Below are positions 23,620 through 35,105 of a DNA stretch of 64,000 bases, piece after piece; position 1 is the first letter of the stretch; each line of letters opens with the position of its first letter. The notes under the pieces were generated by a model, which was given only the letters and a program-made list of their open reading frames with translations, searched no databases and had not been told where the DNA came from. The DNA lies in NCBI GenBank assembly GCA_022494885.1, contig JAGVSM010004963.1, positions 248,001 to 312,000 on the forward strand. Reading direction: 5' to 3'. The translations under genes and the position numbers were made by a program. The stretch is from Micrasema longulum. Its lineage: Eukaryota; Arthropoda; Insecta; Trichoptera; Brachycentridae.

Positions 23620-23755
23620 CGAGAACACAATGAAGTTCAAACCCCGCATTAACTTTATTACTATTTTCTTATAGTGAGTTATTTACAATCTGTTAAAAAT
23701 GGCCCCCTAGAATTTGAACATTTGGGTAAATCATAACATTGCAAATGCTTCTTTT
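23620..23755 (+). mobile_element. SINE-2, 5'-deleted copy
   Basis: gaagttcaaaccccgcatt is the end of the tRNA-like head. Then come ttctta tagtgagttatttacaa, tgttaaaaatggccccc and tttgggtaaatcataac. The first part of the head is replaced by unrelated sequence. Confidence 0.65.
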
Positions 23756-24627
23756 TCTAAAACAAATATTTATATATCTAGAAATAAGAGTCTTCATTCC
23801 GATATTTTTTTATAAATCTAAAATAATTTTCGTCTCGATAAAATGTTATAATCAGTTTTAATCAAATTTTCTAGAAATTCATACTAAATTTTTATTTAAG
23901 AATTCGTACACATTAATAATATGTGTGAGACGGGACTTAAACAATTACAGTTAAAATGTTATTTTTCGAATAAAAAATATTGACACCAAAATATATCTAA
24001 TGAATATTTCAGACTTTGGAAGCGATTACAGTCTTCAATCGTCTACGGAGTAAAACCATTTTTCTGTACGTAAATGTATATTATATTCGTATGATTTTTT
24101 TATCAAAAACATATTTAACTCCAGGTTACCGACGAATATACTTTAAAAAATATACAAAGGTATCCCCATTCCCCATTGTTATACGGGGCCTGATGTCAAG
24201 TTCAAAAGATTGCTTGCATGTTTTAGGAAAAGCCACAAGATGTACGTATGTAATATTTTTAAATTAAATTGTTCTGGGCAGTCTGCCAACAAGAGGGAAA
24301 CATTTTTTTACCTAGACAGAAATAGCCACCGTGAGTAAATATGTATACAAAACAAGCAATAAATTGCTTTTCTATAAAAAAAATGTAGAAATATATTGTT
24401 ACATCATATTATAAAGTTTTTTACTTTTGTTGTTTAAAAAAAAGAAAAAGAAAACCGTCTTCTTTTATTAATAACTAAATTAGAAATTATTTTATAATAT
24501 TGTGCATATTGTGAGTAGAGCGTAGCTTATTTTTTTTTTTAAAAGACTGTTTTTAATTTACTTGAAAATTATAAACAAAAAAAATGAGGTTTTTTTTCGT
24601 TAAAGCGAGCATCTTCTGTATTACAAC
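23756..24627. other. Anonymous stretch with a scrap of repeat U
   Basis: actccaggttaccgacgaat at about 24119-24138 and the bases after it match repeat U. The rest is AT-rich, with a poly-T/A zone just before the LINE tail at 24628. Confidence 0.4.
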
Positions 24628-26105
24628 TATTTTATTTTATTTTATTTTAATTTTATTTATTTGGATAACCAACAGCTATAATTATCTCATATTTATATAA
24701 CAAAACAAATAACAAATAAGCCAATTACAGGTTTTCACAAGTAGCATCACAGTAAGTTAAAAAAGATTCTCGAACATAAAATGAATAGTAATGTAAATTT
24801 AAAAGAAAAGAAAAAATACTATGAGTTATTTCGAAAGCAAACGCCGTGCGTCATTAAGATTATTTGCAAATAAATCTATGTTAAATGATTTATTTATTAC
24901 ATTAAAATGATTAAAAGTTCGCCATAAATATGAATTTTGCCTATAATTAGATGAAACAAGAGGTATGTGAAGAAGAGGGTTATTTCTTAAAACTTTGGAA
25001 GGAACATTGATGGAAAGTTTGCAAAGTAGTTCAGGACAGTCAATTGAACCAGAGGCAATTTTAAGTAAATAAATTTTATCCGCTATTTCATGACGTTTTT
25101 GCAGAGGCAGTAGGTGATGTTTTTTACATATATGAATATACTGGTCGGATTTAAACTCAAGTTTCAACCGGAAACACATGAACTTTACGATTTTTTTTTG
25201 AATATTTTCAATGCGTGATATCTGCACATTGTACATAGGATTCCATATTTGTGATGCATATTCTAAGTTGCTTCGCACTAATGTACAGTAAAGGATTTTA
25301 AGTGTCTTTGCCATAGTGAACGACGTAGAGCTACGCATAACAAAGCCAAGCGCACGCGATGACTTTTTTATGATGCTGTCAACATGGGCGTCAAAAAGTA
25401 ATTTACTATCATGGAAGACACCTAGATCCTTTACACATAATGAGCGTTGGAGGTTATGTCCCTTAAGCACATAGTACGTAAAAATTTTACTTTGCGACTA
25501 AATGTAATAACTGAACACTCAGAAGGATTAAGGTCCAAGCAGTTGGAGTTGCAGTAATCCTCTAGACGGTCGAGATCTGGCTGCAGATCAAAGACGTCAG
25601 CTGGGGTCTTGATTGTTGCAAAAATTTTCATGTAGTCAGCAAAACAAAGCAAACGCGAAGAGGTAAGGCATTTATCAATGTCGTTAACAAAAATTATGAA
25701 GAGCAAAGGTCCCAGAAGAGACCCTTGAGGCACCCCGCTGGGGACTCGTACCCAACTAGAAATAAAATTATTAACCACTACCGCTTGCGACCTGTTGTCT
25801 ATATAAGATGAAAACCATCTGAAGAGGTCACCTCTAATACCGATTTTAGTTAATTTTTTAAATAGTAATTTGTGATCGATTCGGTCGAAGCATTTACTGT
25901 AATCGGTGTAAATAACGTCTACCTGATGACCACCGTCCATTGAATCAGTAAGGTAATCATTAAGTAAGATTGAATTTGAAACAGTAGATCTCCCTTTTAG
26001 AAAGCCATGTTGAAATGGACTCAGTGAGTTTTTGATGGAGGAATATAGTTGGTATCTATCGTAATCAAAGCTGACCTTGTACACAATAAATGATGACAAG
26101 TATTC
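24628..26105 (-). pseudogene. Jockey/CR1-like non-LTR retrotransposon, reverse transcriptase (5'-truncated, frameshifted)
   Basis: This is the best RT in the window. Frame 1 (26099 down to 25431, 222 codons) has SPFQHGFLKGRSTVSNSIL, motif A IYTDYSKCFDRIDH, motif B PSGVPQGSLLGPLLFIIFVN and motif C LLCFADYMKIF. Motif C should be FADD, so the second catalytic aspartate is Tyr here. Near 25465 the reading moves to another frame (25470 down to 24826, 214 codons) with DLGVFHDSKLLFDAHVDSII and VRSNLEYASQIWNPMYNV, the typical post-RT domain. The 3' UTR ends in an (AAATA)n tail at about 24628-24655. The endonuclease and ORF1 are missing, because truncation lies at about 26105. A frameshift and the mutated active site mean it is dead. 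J1 at 40852-41940 is a related lineage. Confidence 0.92.
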
Positions 26106-26648
26106 AAAAGGTCCATTTTTTATATGAATCCTTCCTCCGTTTGCTTAGATTTGTTTATACCGTGGTTCTATTACTGCTCCAAGATTTGAACCTAATAAGA
26201 CATCGGATAGTAATACAAACTACGAAGTAAAAAGATAAAAAATGTTATGGTCAATGGTCATGGATGGGAATGTCTTGACCTTTTTTACTGATAAATCATT
26301 TTATTTTTTTATGTACCTACCAGGCGCGTGTAGTGTCTATAATTAGACTTATTATCTGTAGCAATGCTGATAAAAATAACAATGTTTTTGTTACATTTAG
26401 TTCGTATCACGTAGGTACAGGTATTCGTATATGTGGAAATATCATAAAATGTATACTTTGAATCACAAATTCAATTTATCATTTCGATCGTTTAGTAACC
26501 TAGGTCTCCTAGATTCAAATTGAGGTAGGCCCGAAGCACCAGTGAAATGAGGCCCGGAGGGCCGATTCAGTGAGGCTTGAAAGACCAAACTTTCTAGCAT
26601 GTAACAGTATGAAATTAAATAAAATATAAAGGGACAAACGGATTTTCA
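26106..26648. other. Anonymous stretch
   Basis: Contains a G/C-rich patch at about 26530-26580 with the palindromic word ggcccggagggcc. No gene recognised. Confidence 0.35.
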
Positions 26649-27060
26649 GTATTGTGCAATTCAAATCTATAACCTACTTTCACTGTCCATTAAAACAATT
26701 AGCAACTAGAAACTGTTCAAAAAGGCTTTACAAAATACACAGTGGAGCTGGGTAGAAATAAATGGATTGTCTCATTCGCCCAAACCAATATTGAATCACC
26801 TGCTTCACTAACGTATAGTTTATGTTATGTTTTTGTGGTGCGTTTTATAATATAAATAACATATGAACATTATATGGATATATTATATACGTAGTGTTTA
26901 AAACTGTCCTAACGTTTTGAAATTAACTCCGTCGTCTTTGTATATTCTCACATGTAAAAAAAAAGAAAAATTTATATTGTTAAGTGTCCTCGGCACGGAT
27001 AACCCCAGTGCGGTCACATTGTTTTTTATTTAGTATAGTTTTGTAAAAAAAAAAGAAGTA
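26649..27060 (+). mobile_element. F1 non-LTR retrotransposon, copy D
   Basis: Matches copy A from ctataacctactttcactgt through cgcccaaaccaatattgaat to the distal block gtcctcggcacggataaccc and cagtgcggtcacattg. It is more severely 5'-truncated and lacks the YFALCQ region. Confidence 0.85.
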
Positions 27061-27349
27061 ATTAATATTTACAAAAATAACGATAAAATTATGATTTTTT
27101 TTTTAAACTTACGGAAATATCAAGAATCACTTACAAAGTATGGCGGGTATGATATTATAAAATATTATGCCAGATAAAAAAAAAATCTAGAAAAATTAGA
27201 CGTATTAAAACGATTTAAGTAGTTATTAAAACATGATAAAAAAAAAAAATATTATCTTAGATTGTAATATTAAATAACTAGTATTTGTAATGTGATCAGT
27301 CTTTCGTTTCATTCTGCAGTGTTCAACTATCATATAAACGAATATATTA
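27061..27349. other. Anonymous AT-rich stretch
   Basis: No supported feature. Confidence 0.35.
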
Positions 27350-27532
27350 TGACGACCTTCTCAGGAATCGAACTCGGGATTAAACTACAAAGCGGACTTA
27401 TCTCCACTCGTTTTCCTGATAGTAGCCATCGCGCATCGATTCAAAAACACTCGTTTGGGATTCTGGTTCTATTTTACATGGCGCCGTATTCTTCATCTAC
27501 CCGGACATGGACAAAATCAATCGCGGTCATTT
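27350..27532 (-). mobile_element. SINE-3 composite, leading module plus tRNA remnant
   Basis: On the minus strand: gtccgggtagatgaagaata, gtaaaatagaaccagaatcc, caaacgagtgttttt, gatggctactatcaggaaaa, gtccgcttt and gttcgattcctgaga. The tRNA-like part is shortened. The 80-codon frame here is accidental. Confidence 0.7.
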
Positions 27533-27964
27533 AAAATGATTAAATAGTGAACTTGCCAAATAATTTATTCTCTACGAGTACTTCATCGCGATCTTCCTTA
27601 TTCTTTGGAAATTTCCACGCTTCGGTATGTCGAACTGTTCAAACATTAACAATACGGTGCTAATTTTAATGAAATTGTTTTTTCATCTCGTTGGGTGGCA
27701 GGTACTGTATATTTTTAACATAAGCTACAAACTTAAATTCTGATCTTTATGAATCCGACTACCCAATCTAATAAAACGGTTTATGGTTGATCCTAATGTG
27801 AATGAACTGATTTCGTTTGATCTACATATTGGATCATAAACTTACTTTTGATATCCAATTCAAACGTTTAATTATACATCAATGTATATATTCATCTACA
27901 CATGTAAATTAAGTGGGTTAATTTTTTTATTAGTAATTTCAAAACTTTTTATTTATTTATTTCA

Positions 27965-28017
27965 TCATCATAAAACCCTTATACGCACCTAATGTGGCGT
28001 AGGGCAAGGCATTGATA
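27965..28017 (-). mobile_element. SINE-3 tail, left part of an interrupted copy
   Basis: cgcacctaatgtggcgtagg resembles the reverse complement of the SINE-3 tail. The copy seems to resume at 28513, and gcattgata occurs at both junctions (28009-28017 and 28513-28521). Confidence 0.55.
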
Positions 28018-28512
28018 GCTTGCCCAACACATACCGCACACCGCATCTGAGGACATAAGTCTCCTTGGCGGTGCCCACTTACACGGAAAATTTGCTCTTT
28101 GTCAAACGAGAAAAGCTGCCCGAAAGAGCTTTCTGAAGTCTGGTAGCCTTAGCATCTTTGTGCCGAAAGAAAGTAATCCAGAAGTACATAATATAAACTT
28201 CATTGGATTGAGAAAAGAGGGAAGTGAATTCTTCACTGACTGGGATTAAATTGATTGGACATGATCAATTCGCCGAAATGATTACAAACATTTTTAAAAG
28301 CCTTGAAATTCTTTTTGGAAGCCACCAGATCTGTACATCCGACAGGACCTATAACAGGGCCACGGATAGCAGCGAGAAGCTCCATTCGGTAATCATAGAG
28401 AAGGGGAAAGGGACAAGACCACAGAATGTGTTCAGAAGATTGGTTAGGGTATCTGCAGCAGCACGACTGTACTTCACAGGATCATTTCTGTAGTACTACC
28501 ACCCTCGTCACT
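28018..28512 (-). pseudogene. R1-like non-LTR retrotransposon C-terminus, inserted in SINE-3
   Basis: On the minus strand a 28430-28230 frame reads SSEHILWSCPFPLLYDYRME, then PVGCTDLVASKKNFKAF. A CCC...H...C arrangement (CCCRYPNQSSEHILWSC) matches the C-terminal zinc-knuckle region of R1/LOA-type LINEs ('C..C...ETPEHILWECP ... LVASKENFRAF'). It is 5'-truncated with stop codons. Both ends abut SINE-3 sequence and a 9-base direct repeat gcattgata, as expected for target-primed insertion. No clear A-rich tail is visible at the left end. Confidence 0.5.
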
Positions 28513-28591
28513 GCATTGATATAGTAAATGCGGCGTATCTAGATCATCTGTTACAGGAAGGTGAAATGTTAGTCTTACGCTTCTAGTTTTT
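28513..28591 (-). mobile_element. SINE-3, right part of the interrupted copy
   Basis: tgcggcgtatctagatcatc, tgttacaggaaggtgaaatg and cttacgcttctagt match the SINE-3 middle region as seen in 11506-11762, on the same strand. Confidence 0.55.
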
Positions 28592-28829
28592 CCTCCACAT
28601 ACCCGAAACCATTTTAAAGACCGTGGGTCTTCATTTCAGTTTCACTCTTACAAAAAGCAATGTTTTTTTTGTCAATAAACGTATCACTCTTTTAAAATGT
28701 TCAATATCATATATCACGATTTTAATTTTATTTAACTCTACTACTTTTACTGCCTCTCTCACTGTGAGTTTAGCCAATTATATGGAGGGCTTTTGTTGCC
28801 CCATTCATCTTCATGACTTCATAGTTATT

Positions 28830-29012
28830 TGAATCGGGCTGTGGTCCCGTAGCTAGTGTTGCGGACTCACGGATCAGAGATCCGAGGTTCAAACCCCACT
28901 CCACCCCAACTTCCATTTTCTAATAGTGAGTTGTATTTACAACTCGTTGAAAATGGTCACCAAAATTGAAATATTTGGTTAAATTATAAGAAAGATAATA
29001 TATATATACTTT
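28830..29012 (+). mobile_element. SINE-2, nearly full copy
   Basis: gaatcgggctgtggtcccgt, gttgcggactcacggatcag, gatccgaggttcaaaccccac (B-box-like), ccattttctaatagtgagtt, acaactcgttgaaaatggtc and the tail region aaatatttggttaaatta. This is the best reference copy for the family together with 32465-32615. Confidence 0.9.
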
Positions 29013-31449
29013 TAAAATAAATAATAAATAAACCGAGGCGGTTTTATTGATATTTTTATTGAAGTCATTATCTATGGGGTTGTATAAAAAAAAACAAAAA
29101 ATACAAATAGTATCTAATTCAAATAGGTATTAACGAATCTAGTAAATGTCAATCTACTATAATTTTACCGTACTGTTTAGATTAAGATTATATGTTTGAA
29201 ATAGGCTATTCTTCGTCGGGTATCACGCGGCTGGTTTGTTTATTCGGAAATTCTTGTAATGATGAACAAACTTTAGTTACAATTACTAGGGATGCATTTG
29301 AACGTAGTTATGCAGGAAGCAGCCAGTCCAAAATGTTGAAAAAATGCGATAGTGATGTTATCGGGTGCAGTAAGGTCAATTCTATGTTTTGCTAAAAGCA
29401 ACTAGACCGCTTTCATACAAAAAACTGTATTAATCACCTTCTAAAAATTGATATGATCACAAAAACGGCATTTCTCAATTTGCAGAAAACACCCACAGCA
29501 ATAGAAAAATCTTACAGTACTTTAAAAATCTTTAAAACTGGTCAAATACAAAATTAGATTATTGTTTGTAATGTAAAAAAAACTAGTGTATTTATTAATT
29601 ATCATTTGTTAAAGTCAAAAATATTCCAACTGTTGTGTAGATGCGATTATTCACCCTTTTCACATCTCAGTTTCACTTTTCTATGGGTGGCAGTTTTCTG
29701 CCTAACTACGTTCATTTGATATCGATAATAGAGGCAATAAAAAAATGAAGCAGTTACTTTAAACCAGTTATTCTTCCGAAACGGCTAAAATAATTTCACA
29801 AAAAATAAATACTATTACTGTAAATGAAAACTAGGTAGGATATTATCAATTTACAAAATAACTGTGCCATTGAACTGTTTCCAAAAATAACAGTTTGAAT
29901 GGAATGGGCTGTATGTATTTACCGATACGTTTCGAATTTCGATATCTGATACGGTGTCTAAGAAACTACTACGGAAACACAATCCGGTCTAATAATTCTG
30001 CGTCTTAAAATGTCATTTATTGTTTTTCTTATTTACTAGTTATGCATGTACTCATATATTATATTTCAATATGTTTATAACCGATTTTACGTTTATTTTT
30101 TAATAAATTCGATTGATGAATTTGATGATGAATTTTTTTTTTAGAATTAGTTTAAGCTCCTGACTAGGGAAACCTGTTCAAAGAAGAAATAATTCATTAT
30201 TTTACTATGATTCCATGTTTTAATGCCATTGCAAATATGAGTACCTATATCTAGTCTGACCTACTTAGTATAGTAACTTGACAGTTTATTTGATTTATAA
30301 TGATGTATTTTGATGTTCTTGTTTGTCTATGATGAGGACGATCATATTTTCTGATTGTTTCTGATTTATGAATTCCTTTCAACTAAATTAAATATATATA
30401 CAAATCACGTCAATTTTTAGCCATTTTCAACATATAAAAAACGTTGTGAATTGGGTAAATTATTGTTTTCAAACAAACCGCTCTGAACGTGCGCCGTTTT
30501 GTTGTTCTTAGATTAAAATAGAATTATTACGTAATCAAACTTATATCCAACAATTGAATCGCGATACAGACTTCCAATATAATTTGCACGGAAAGTGTCA
30601 CAACAGTTCATTTTCTCCTAGTAAAACCCTGATAAATATTAGTAGATTAGAGGAAAAAACTTTTACAATTAGTAACCGTTATTTAAACGGTTTAAACTCA
30701 TAAGGCTCAATGTCAAATTGTTAGTAAAATATTACAATTGTATTATTTGCTTTGATTTGAAAGCAGATAAACTTTATATGGTGTCGATGTAGAACGTAAA
30801 CTTAAATATTTTTATCGTATTTTATCAAAAATTCTTTCCCCATATCAACATTTACTAAGATCCTTTATAAAAGACGTAAATATTAAATTTAAATTATCAT
30901 CAAGAGATAAATCTCAAGGTTTGGGTGTCAAAAATAATTGAAATCACAAGATAACAGCTGATAATATTCATGATAAGGGTATTTTTATAAGTACATTTAC
31001 CATATAAAAAAAATTTCCTATGCAATAATTTTAAAATGGCCTTTCTACCCATAAAAAAATAAGTTTATTAAACACGTATTTTTGAAACGTGTATAATCCG
31101 TATTAGTAAAATCAATAAAATATTTACATATTATATAAAAATTTATTTTAATTAAAAATATTTCAGTAACATGTGAACAAACATATTTATCTCTCTGCAT
31201 GTTTAAGCCTCCTCAAAATAAATTATCCTTCTGAGGAAGACTATTAAATTATTCAATCAATTGTGTTAATTCAATCAATAACTATCAATAATAAATCGAT
31301 AAATAAATGAGAAAAGTGTTTGTTTACCTCAACCGTATATTTTTGAAAATCACTCCCTTAAGGCTTGTAAAAAAAACAGTTTTTATTCATCAGAAAAGTT
31401 GTTTTTCTAAATTATAATGTTTTCTTTTATTTTCAGCATTTTTAAATTT
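29013..31449. other. Long anonymous AT-rich stretch
   Basis: No element or gene recognised. A 67-codon frame at 29192-29395 has a more even composition (Ser/Cys-rich) but no known motif. A splice-like or start context cannot be judged. Confidence 0.4.
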
Positions 31450-31785
31450 TTTTTATTTATTTACAATTTTAAAAAACCCGTTAGGGTTACATTAGAAATT
31501 TAATATTGTCTAGTCATTTTATGTCTCGTCTAGTCTAGTTAGTCATGTGCTTTTTCAGATTGATTTTAAATTTGTCTCCATTAAAAGTTTTCAAGTAGTA
31601 AGGTAGGTCGTTGTAGTGTTTAAGTCCATTATGTAGTATTTTTGACTGTCCTGTGTTTGTCTTTGCTTTTTTAATATGATAGTTTTTTTGTTGTCTGGTG
31701 TTATATTTATGTATGTCAGCATTTTTGACTAATATTATGTCGTCGTCTTGTATGTTTCCCAGTGTTATTTTGTGCACAATTTTAA
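31450..31785 (-). mobile_element. Non-LTR retrotransposon 3' end (RT C-terminus)
   Basis: A minus-strand frame of 80 codons (31777-31535) reads VKNADIHKYNTRQQKNYHIK, then TGQSKILHNGLKHYNDLPYY. This is the canonical C-terminus of Jockey/CR1-type LINEs ('HNYNTRQ... FGQKSLFYRGIKLYNSLP'). It is followed by a 3' UTR with the small palindrome aacccgttagggtt and an A/T tail at about 31450-31470. The coding part is intact at this end. Confidence 0.8.
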
Positions 31786-32094
31786 TTCATTAATTCAATT
31801 GAGAATGATGCCACAAAATACATTGAAAAAGGGACAGTAAAATATATATTTTTTAAACGTACCTATGATTATTTTTAATCTTGTCACAAAAAAATATACC
31901 CTTTGTACATTAATATATTTTTCATAAATGGTATATTTTTCTTTATTCTATACAAATCTACTTTTATGCATCTAGAAAATGTTATAACTGTAACTCTCCA
32001 AAAAAAGATACTAACTCTTGTGCTTTGAGAGTGACATACACTGTTATAGTTGTTTATTTATTGGAATCTATATAATTTTAAATATAAGAGTAAA
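31786..32094. other. Anonymous AT-rich stretch between two LINE fragments
   Basis: May be the 3' UTR of the element at 32095-32945; no motif decides this. Confidence 0.3.
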
Positions 32095-32945
32095 TGAAAA
32101 AAATATATAAGCTTATTGAATATAAAAATAAAAACTAAAATTTCTTTAGATTTACTTTGAATTTATTTTGTTGATATATTAGTTTTAATAGTTTTTAGTT
32201 TATTGGGGAGATTATTGTAATTTTTGACACCTTTGAAGACTAAGCTATTTTGATCATGACTTGTGTGGAATTTAGAGATTTAAATATTATTTTGGTATCT
32301 GAGTGACGTATTAATCTCATATTCTCTTATTTTATCTTCTTTATAAATTTGTATAATGGAATTTATTTTATAAATAGTGTCTACTGTATGAATTTTAAAT
32401 AATTTATAAAGAATTTCATTGTTGAATGTTGAGGGTTTCTTTAAAATAATCTTAATAATTAATTGGAATCGGGTTGTGGTCCCGTGGCTAGTGTTGCGGA
32501 CTCACGGGCCAGAGGCCCGAGGTTCAAACCCCACTCTATCCCAACTTGATTTCCATTTTCTAATAGTGAGTTATTTGTGTAAATTATAAGAACGCTAATA
32601 TTTATTTTTTTACAAAAAAATAAAATCTTTGTACTATTTTAAGAGGGTTTAATATATTGGCATGTGCACCACATCCAACAATATCATATTGAAAAAAAAA
32701 TTGTACAATTGAGTAATAAGCTATTTTTAAATGATTTATTTTTAAAATATTTCTTAATCTAATAAATATGCACATGCATTTTCCAGTACGTTTAACTAGT
32801 TCACTAATATGGTATTTCCATTTTAAGTTTTGGTCTATGTATACACCAAGATATTTAATTTTATCTGTTGCATCAAGTACTGAACATGTTAGATCGCAGT
32901 TAGTTTTGTTGTAATTGCTTTTTCAATATAGTATTCTTTGTAACT
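32095..32945 (-). pseudogene. Non-LTR retrotransposon ORF2 fragment, split by a SINE-2
   Basis: On the minus strand from 32945: KIKYLGVYIDQNLKWKYHIS, VKRTGKCMCIFIRLRNILKI, then AHANILNPLKIVQ. After the inserted SINE-2 (32465-32615) the domain resumes with IIKIILKKPSTFNNEILYKL, then SLVFKGVKNYNNLPNKLK. The order matches the post-RT region of Jockey-superfamily LINEs ('YLGI.ID.NLKW..HI'). Scattered stops occur. The catalytic RT motifs are missing because of 5' truncation. The coding sequence continues in the same sense on both sides of the SINE, so the SINE is the later insertion. Confidence 0.8.
32465..32615 (+). mobile_element. SINE-2 with internal deletion, nested in LINE
   Basis: gaatcgggttgtggtcccgt, gttgcggactcacgggccag, cccgaggttcaaaccccact, tttccattttctaatagtga, then directly gtgtaaattataagaacgct. 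The segment tacaactcgttgaaaatggt is missing. It interrupts the minus-strand LINE at 32095-32945. Confidence 0.88.
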
Positions 32946-33384
32946 TTTTGATATTGAACCTTATGAAAGCGGACTATTGTTATAAATCGAACAGCATATA
33001 AATCATAATCTTTTTATTATTTTTCATCAGCGCAAGGTTTTAATCATGTCTAATCATTGCTAAATTATTAACTAGTAGTTTCAAAGTTCAGACTTATCTT
33101 AATTTTAGAAACCGAACAATACTTGTTGATGTAGAACCAAATGAAAAAGAAAAAAATAGATAATAATGATTATGCCACGTTGAACAAATGGATGACAGAA
33201 GAAACAGGTACTCGTATGTATGGTGTGAAGCTAAGGTTTACTTAGAGAGCAATACTGTCATCTAGCGGCCATCATGTATCATCAACTGGTTACTGTATAG
33301 TGCTCCAAAGACAGGGATCATTAGCCTTTTCTTTTTTGCTCAAACAGTCGTGCTGTAACCTTGAATGCAGCACATTATTTGACC
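32946..33384. other. Anonymous stretch
   Basis: No supported feature. Confidence 0.35.
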
Positions 33385-33506
33385 AGGGCTGCTATTCCAA
33401 ACGCTCTCACAGCCGTAGAAAAAGCTTTTATAGCGCGAGTTTTGTATGTAAATACGCGTTATAAAAGTGTTTACTACAGCCGTGAGAGCATTCGGAATAG
33501 CAGTGC
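33385..33506. mobile_element. Foldback MITE, GGGCTGCTATTCC end
   Basis: The left arm agggctgctattccaaacgc, tctcacagccgta and cttttatagcgcg pairs with the right arm (gcactgctattccgaatgct, tctcacggctgta and cttttataacgcg as reverse complement). About 50 bases of each arm match, around a loop of about 15 bases. The protein frame that crosses it is accidental. Confidence 0.8.
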
Positions 33507-34139
33507 ACTACAGATCCAGGATTTTTTGTTTGACTCGCGCTCAAAAACTGATAAAATAGGGAGCGGTGGGCACGACGAGGAGCACGACGTGCGGTATGAC
33601 GAGTAATGTTGCTACACTGCGTCTCTGCCTCCTTTCCTCGCTACTTCTCATGCCACTCGTCGAGTGTGTGGCAGGCCCATAATGCCAATTTTTCTGTATT
33701 TTGTTTTAATTTTAAAAACACGAATGCTGCCTGCCACCCTATACATATATTTTAATGTTCTCTTAAAACATTTTTCAATATATTTTTTAACGAATTTAAA
33801 TGGCCGCATTATTGAATCGATACTTGCTACTAGTACACGTAGACCTGAGTTTAGTAGGTATTATTTGTAGACATGTCCCCTTTCCCCGATAAGCGATAGA
33901 GAGCTGAAAAGTCTATAAATACTCCGCGTTCAAATCCCGTTGCCCCGAGTAACCTACATATTGTGTAGGAAGAGCGAAATCACAAAACCAGTCCGCCCTT
34001 TGGGACGTAGTCCGTTGAACCCTAATTTTGTCATTGTTTCATCCTTCTGGCTCTTACGTCACAAGACAATATAAAACATGTGTTTTTTTTATCAGAAAAA
34101 ACTATTTGCGTTCTGCTGACGTATCGCGAAAATGATTTA
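33507..34139. other. Anonymous stretch, locally CG-rich
   Basis: 33520-33690 is relatively rich in CG (gagcggtgggcacgacgagg) and has an inverted word pair gacgagt/actcgtc. Nothing identifiable as a gene. Confidence 0.3.
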
Positions 34140-34272
34140 AGAAAATATTTGAATTTATGAGCCATTTTCAACGATTCATAAATACCTGTGTTAGAAAACG
34201 GGAAACAAGTTGTGGTTTAGTGGGATTCAAACCTGAGATATCCATCGCATCCACCGTGCTACCACAGGCCGC
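34140..34272 (-). mobile_element. SINE-2, diverged copy
   Basis: On the minus strand: gcggcctgtggtagcacggt, gatatctcaggtttgaatcc, acttgtttcccgttttctaa and cgttgaaaatggctc. The distal tail is not seen. Confidence 0.7.
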
Positions 34273-34400
34273 ATATTCGTAAATACCCGACGCGTTATCC
34301 GTTTGGGATGGTTCGGAATCCACCCGAAATAGCTGCGTAAATAGCAGACGTTCAAATGGAGACACCTGACGCGTTATCCACCTCAGTAATAACGTAAACA
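34273..34400 (+). repeat. Short spaced direct repeat
   Basis: acccgacgcgttatccg and acctgacgcgttatcca lie about 80 bases apart. gcgtaaatagcagacg and cgtaaatacccgacg are also similar. It looks like a partial duplication next to the SINE-2. Confidence 0.4.
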
Positions 34401-34644
34401 AACCAAATTCTTTTACAAGACATTTATGGCGTATCCGAGATATTATAATGAAAACGAGAATTTTTATGTTAAGTGACGTTAGCAGGCGCTACTCAGGGGC
34501 AATTTTGTGGCTGATAGAGCAAAATACCTGTTTAACTCTTTGTTCCTCAAACAAAGATTTAGTAGAGTTTTTGAACTTTTTCTTTTTGAATTATGTTATT
34601 AATATATTAATAGCTTCAAAACGTTTTATATTATATAATTACTG

Positions 34645-34720
34645 TAGAACTCCAGTTATCCGAATAGATTGGGACCGGACCCCATTCGGATGATGAACAA
34701 TTTAGACAATTAGATTTTTA
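34645..34720 (+). mobile_element. Possible pogo/Tigger-type terminal sequence
   Basis: tgtagaactccagttatccg then ccccattcggatgatgaac resembles the ends of pogo-like DNA elements (CAGTAGAACCTCGATTATCCG type). No matching opposite end or transposase was found. Confidence 0.35.
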
Positions 34721-34842
34721 CGAAAAAAGGGTTTATTTAAATTAATTACTGTATGTATGTTGAAAATGAAAATGAATGATTGAAAATTAAAAATGAGCTT
34801 TTAATAAATTAAATGAAAATACATTATTTTACAATTATTTTG

Positions 34843-35105
34843 CGTGTGACGCCTCAAGTTTCCCCTTCTTCTCGATTAGTTCTACTGATTCGTCAGTTAA
34901 CATACCGTAAACCGGAAATCTACTGCAACTCTCCTATCATTGGTTGATTCGGAAGAATTAGTGACGTCTTGCAAAGTAGTTAATTCTTATTAAATCTTTT
35001 TTTTTCATACATTTTCAAGAAACTTCGCCGTACAATTCGCTCGAATTTTTACCACTTTAGAATAAATTTTTCATATTCAATTTCCCGTACTGAACTTCCA
35101 CATTG
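34843..35105 (+). mobile_element. MITE-G, left-truncated copy
   Basis: Begins internally at gcgtgtgacgcctcaag and has cggaaatctactgcaactct, catcattggttgattc-like atcattggttgattcgg, gtgacgtcttgcaaagtag, ttttcaagaaacttcgcc and the end cccgtactgaacttcca. Lies 330 bases from a full copy in the same orientation. Confidence 0.8.

Noticed and set aside
27292..27534. 80-codon plus-strand frame
   Set aside because: Translation of a SINE-3 copy in the wrong sense.
33361..33606. 81-codon plus-strand frame
   Set aside because: Formed by the two arms of a foldback MITE.
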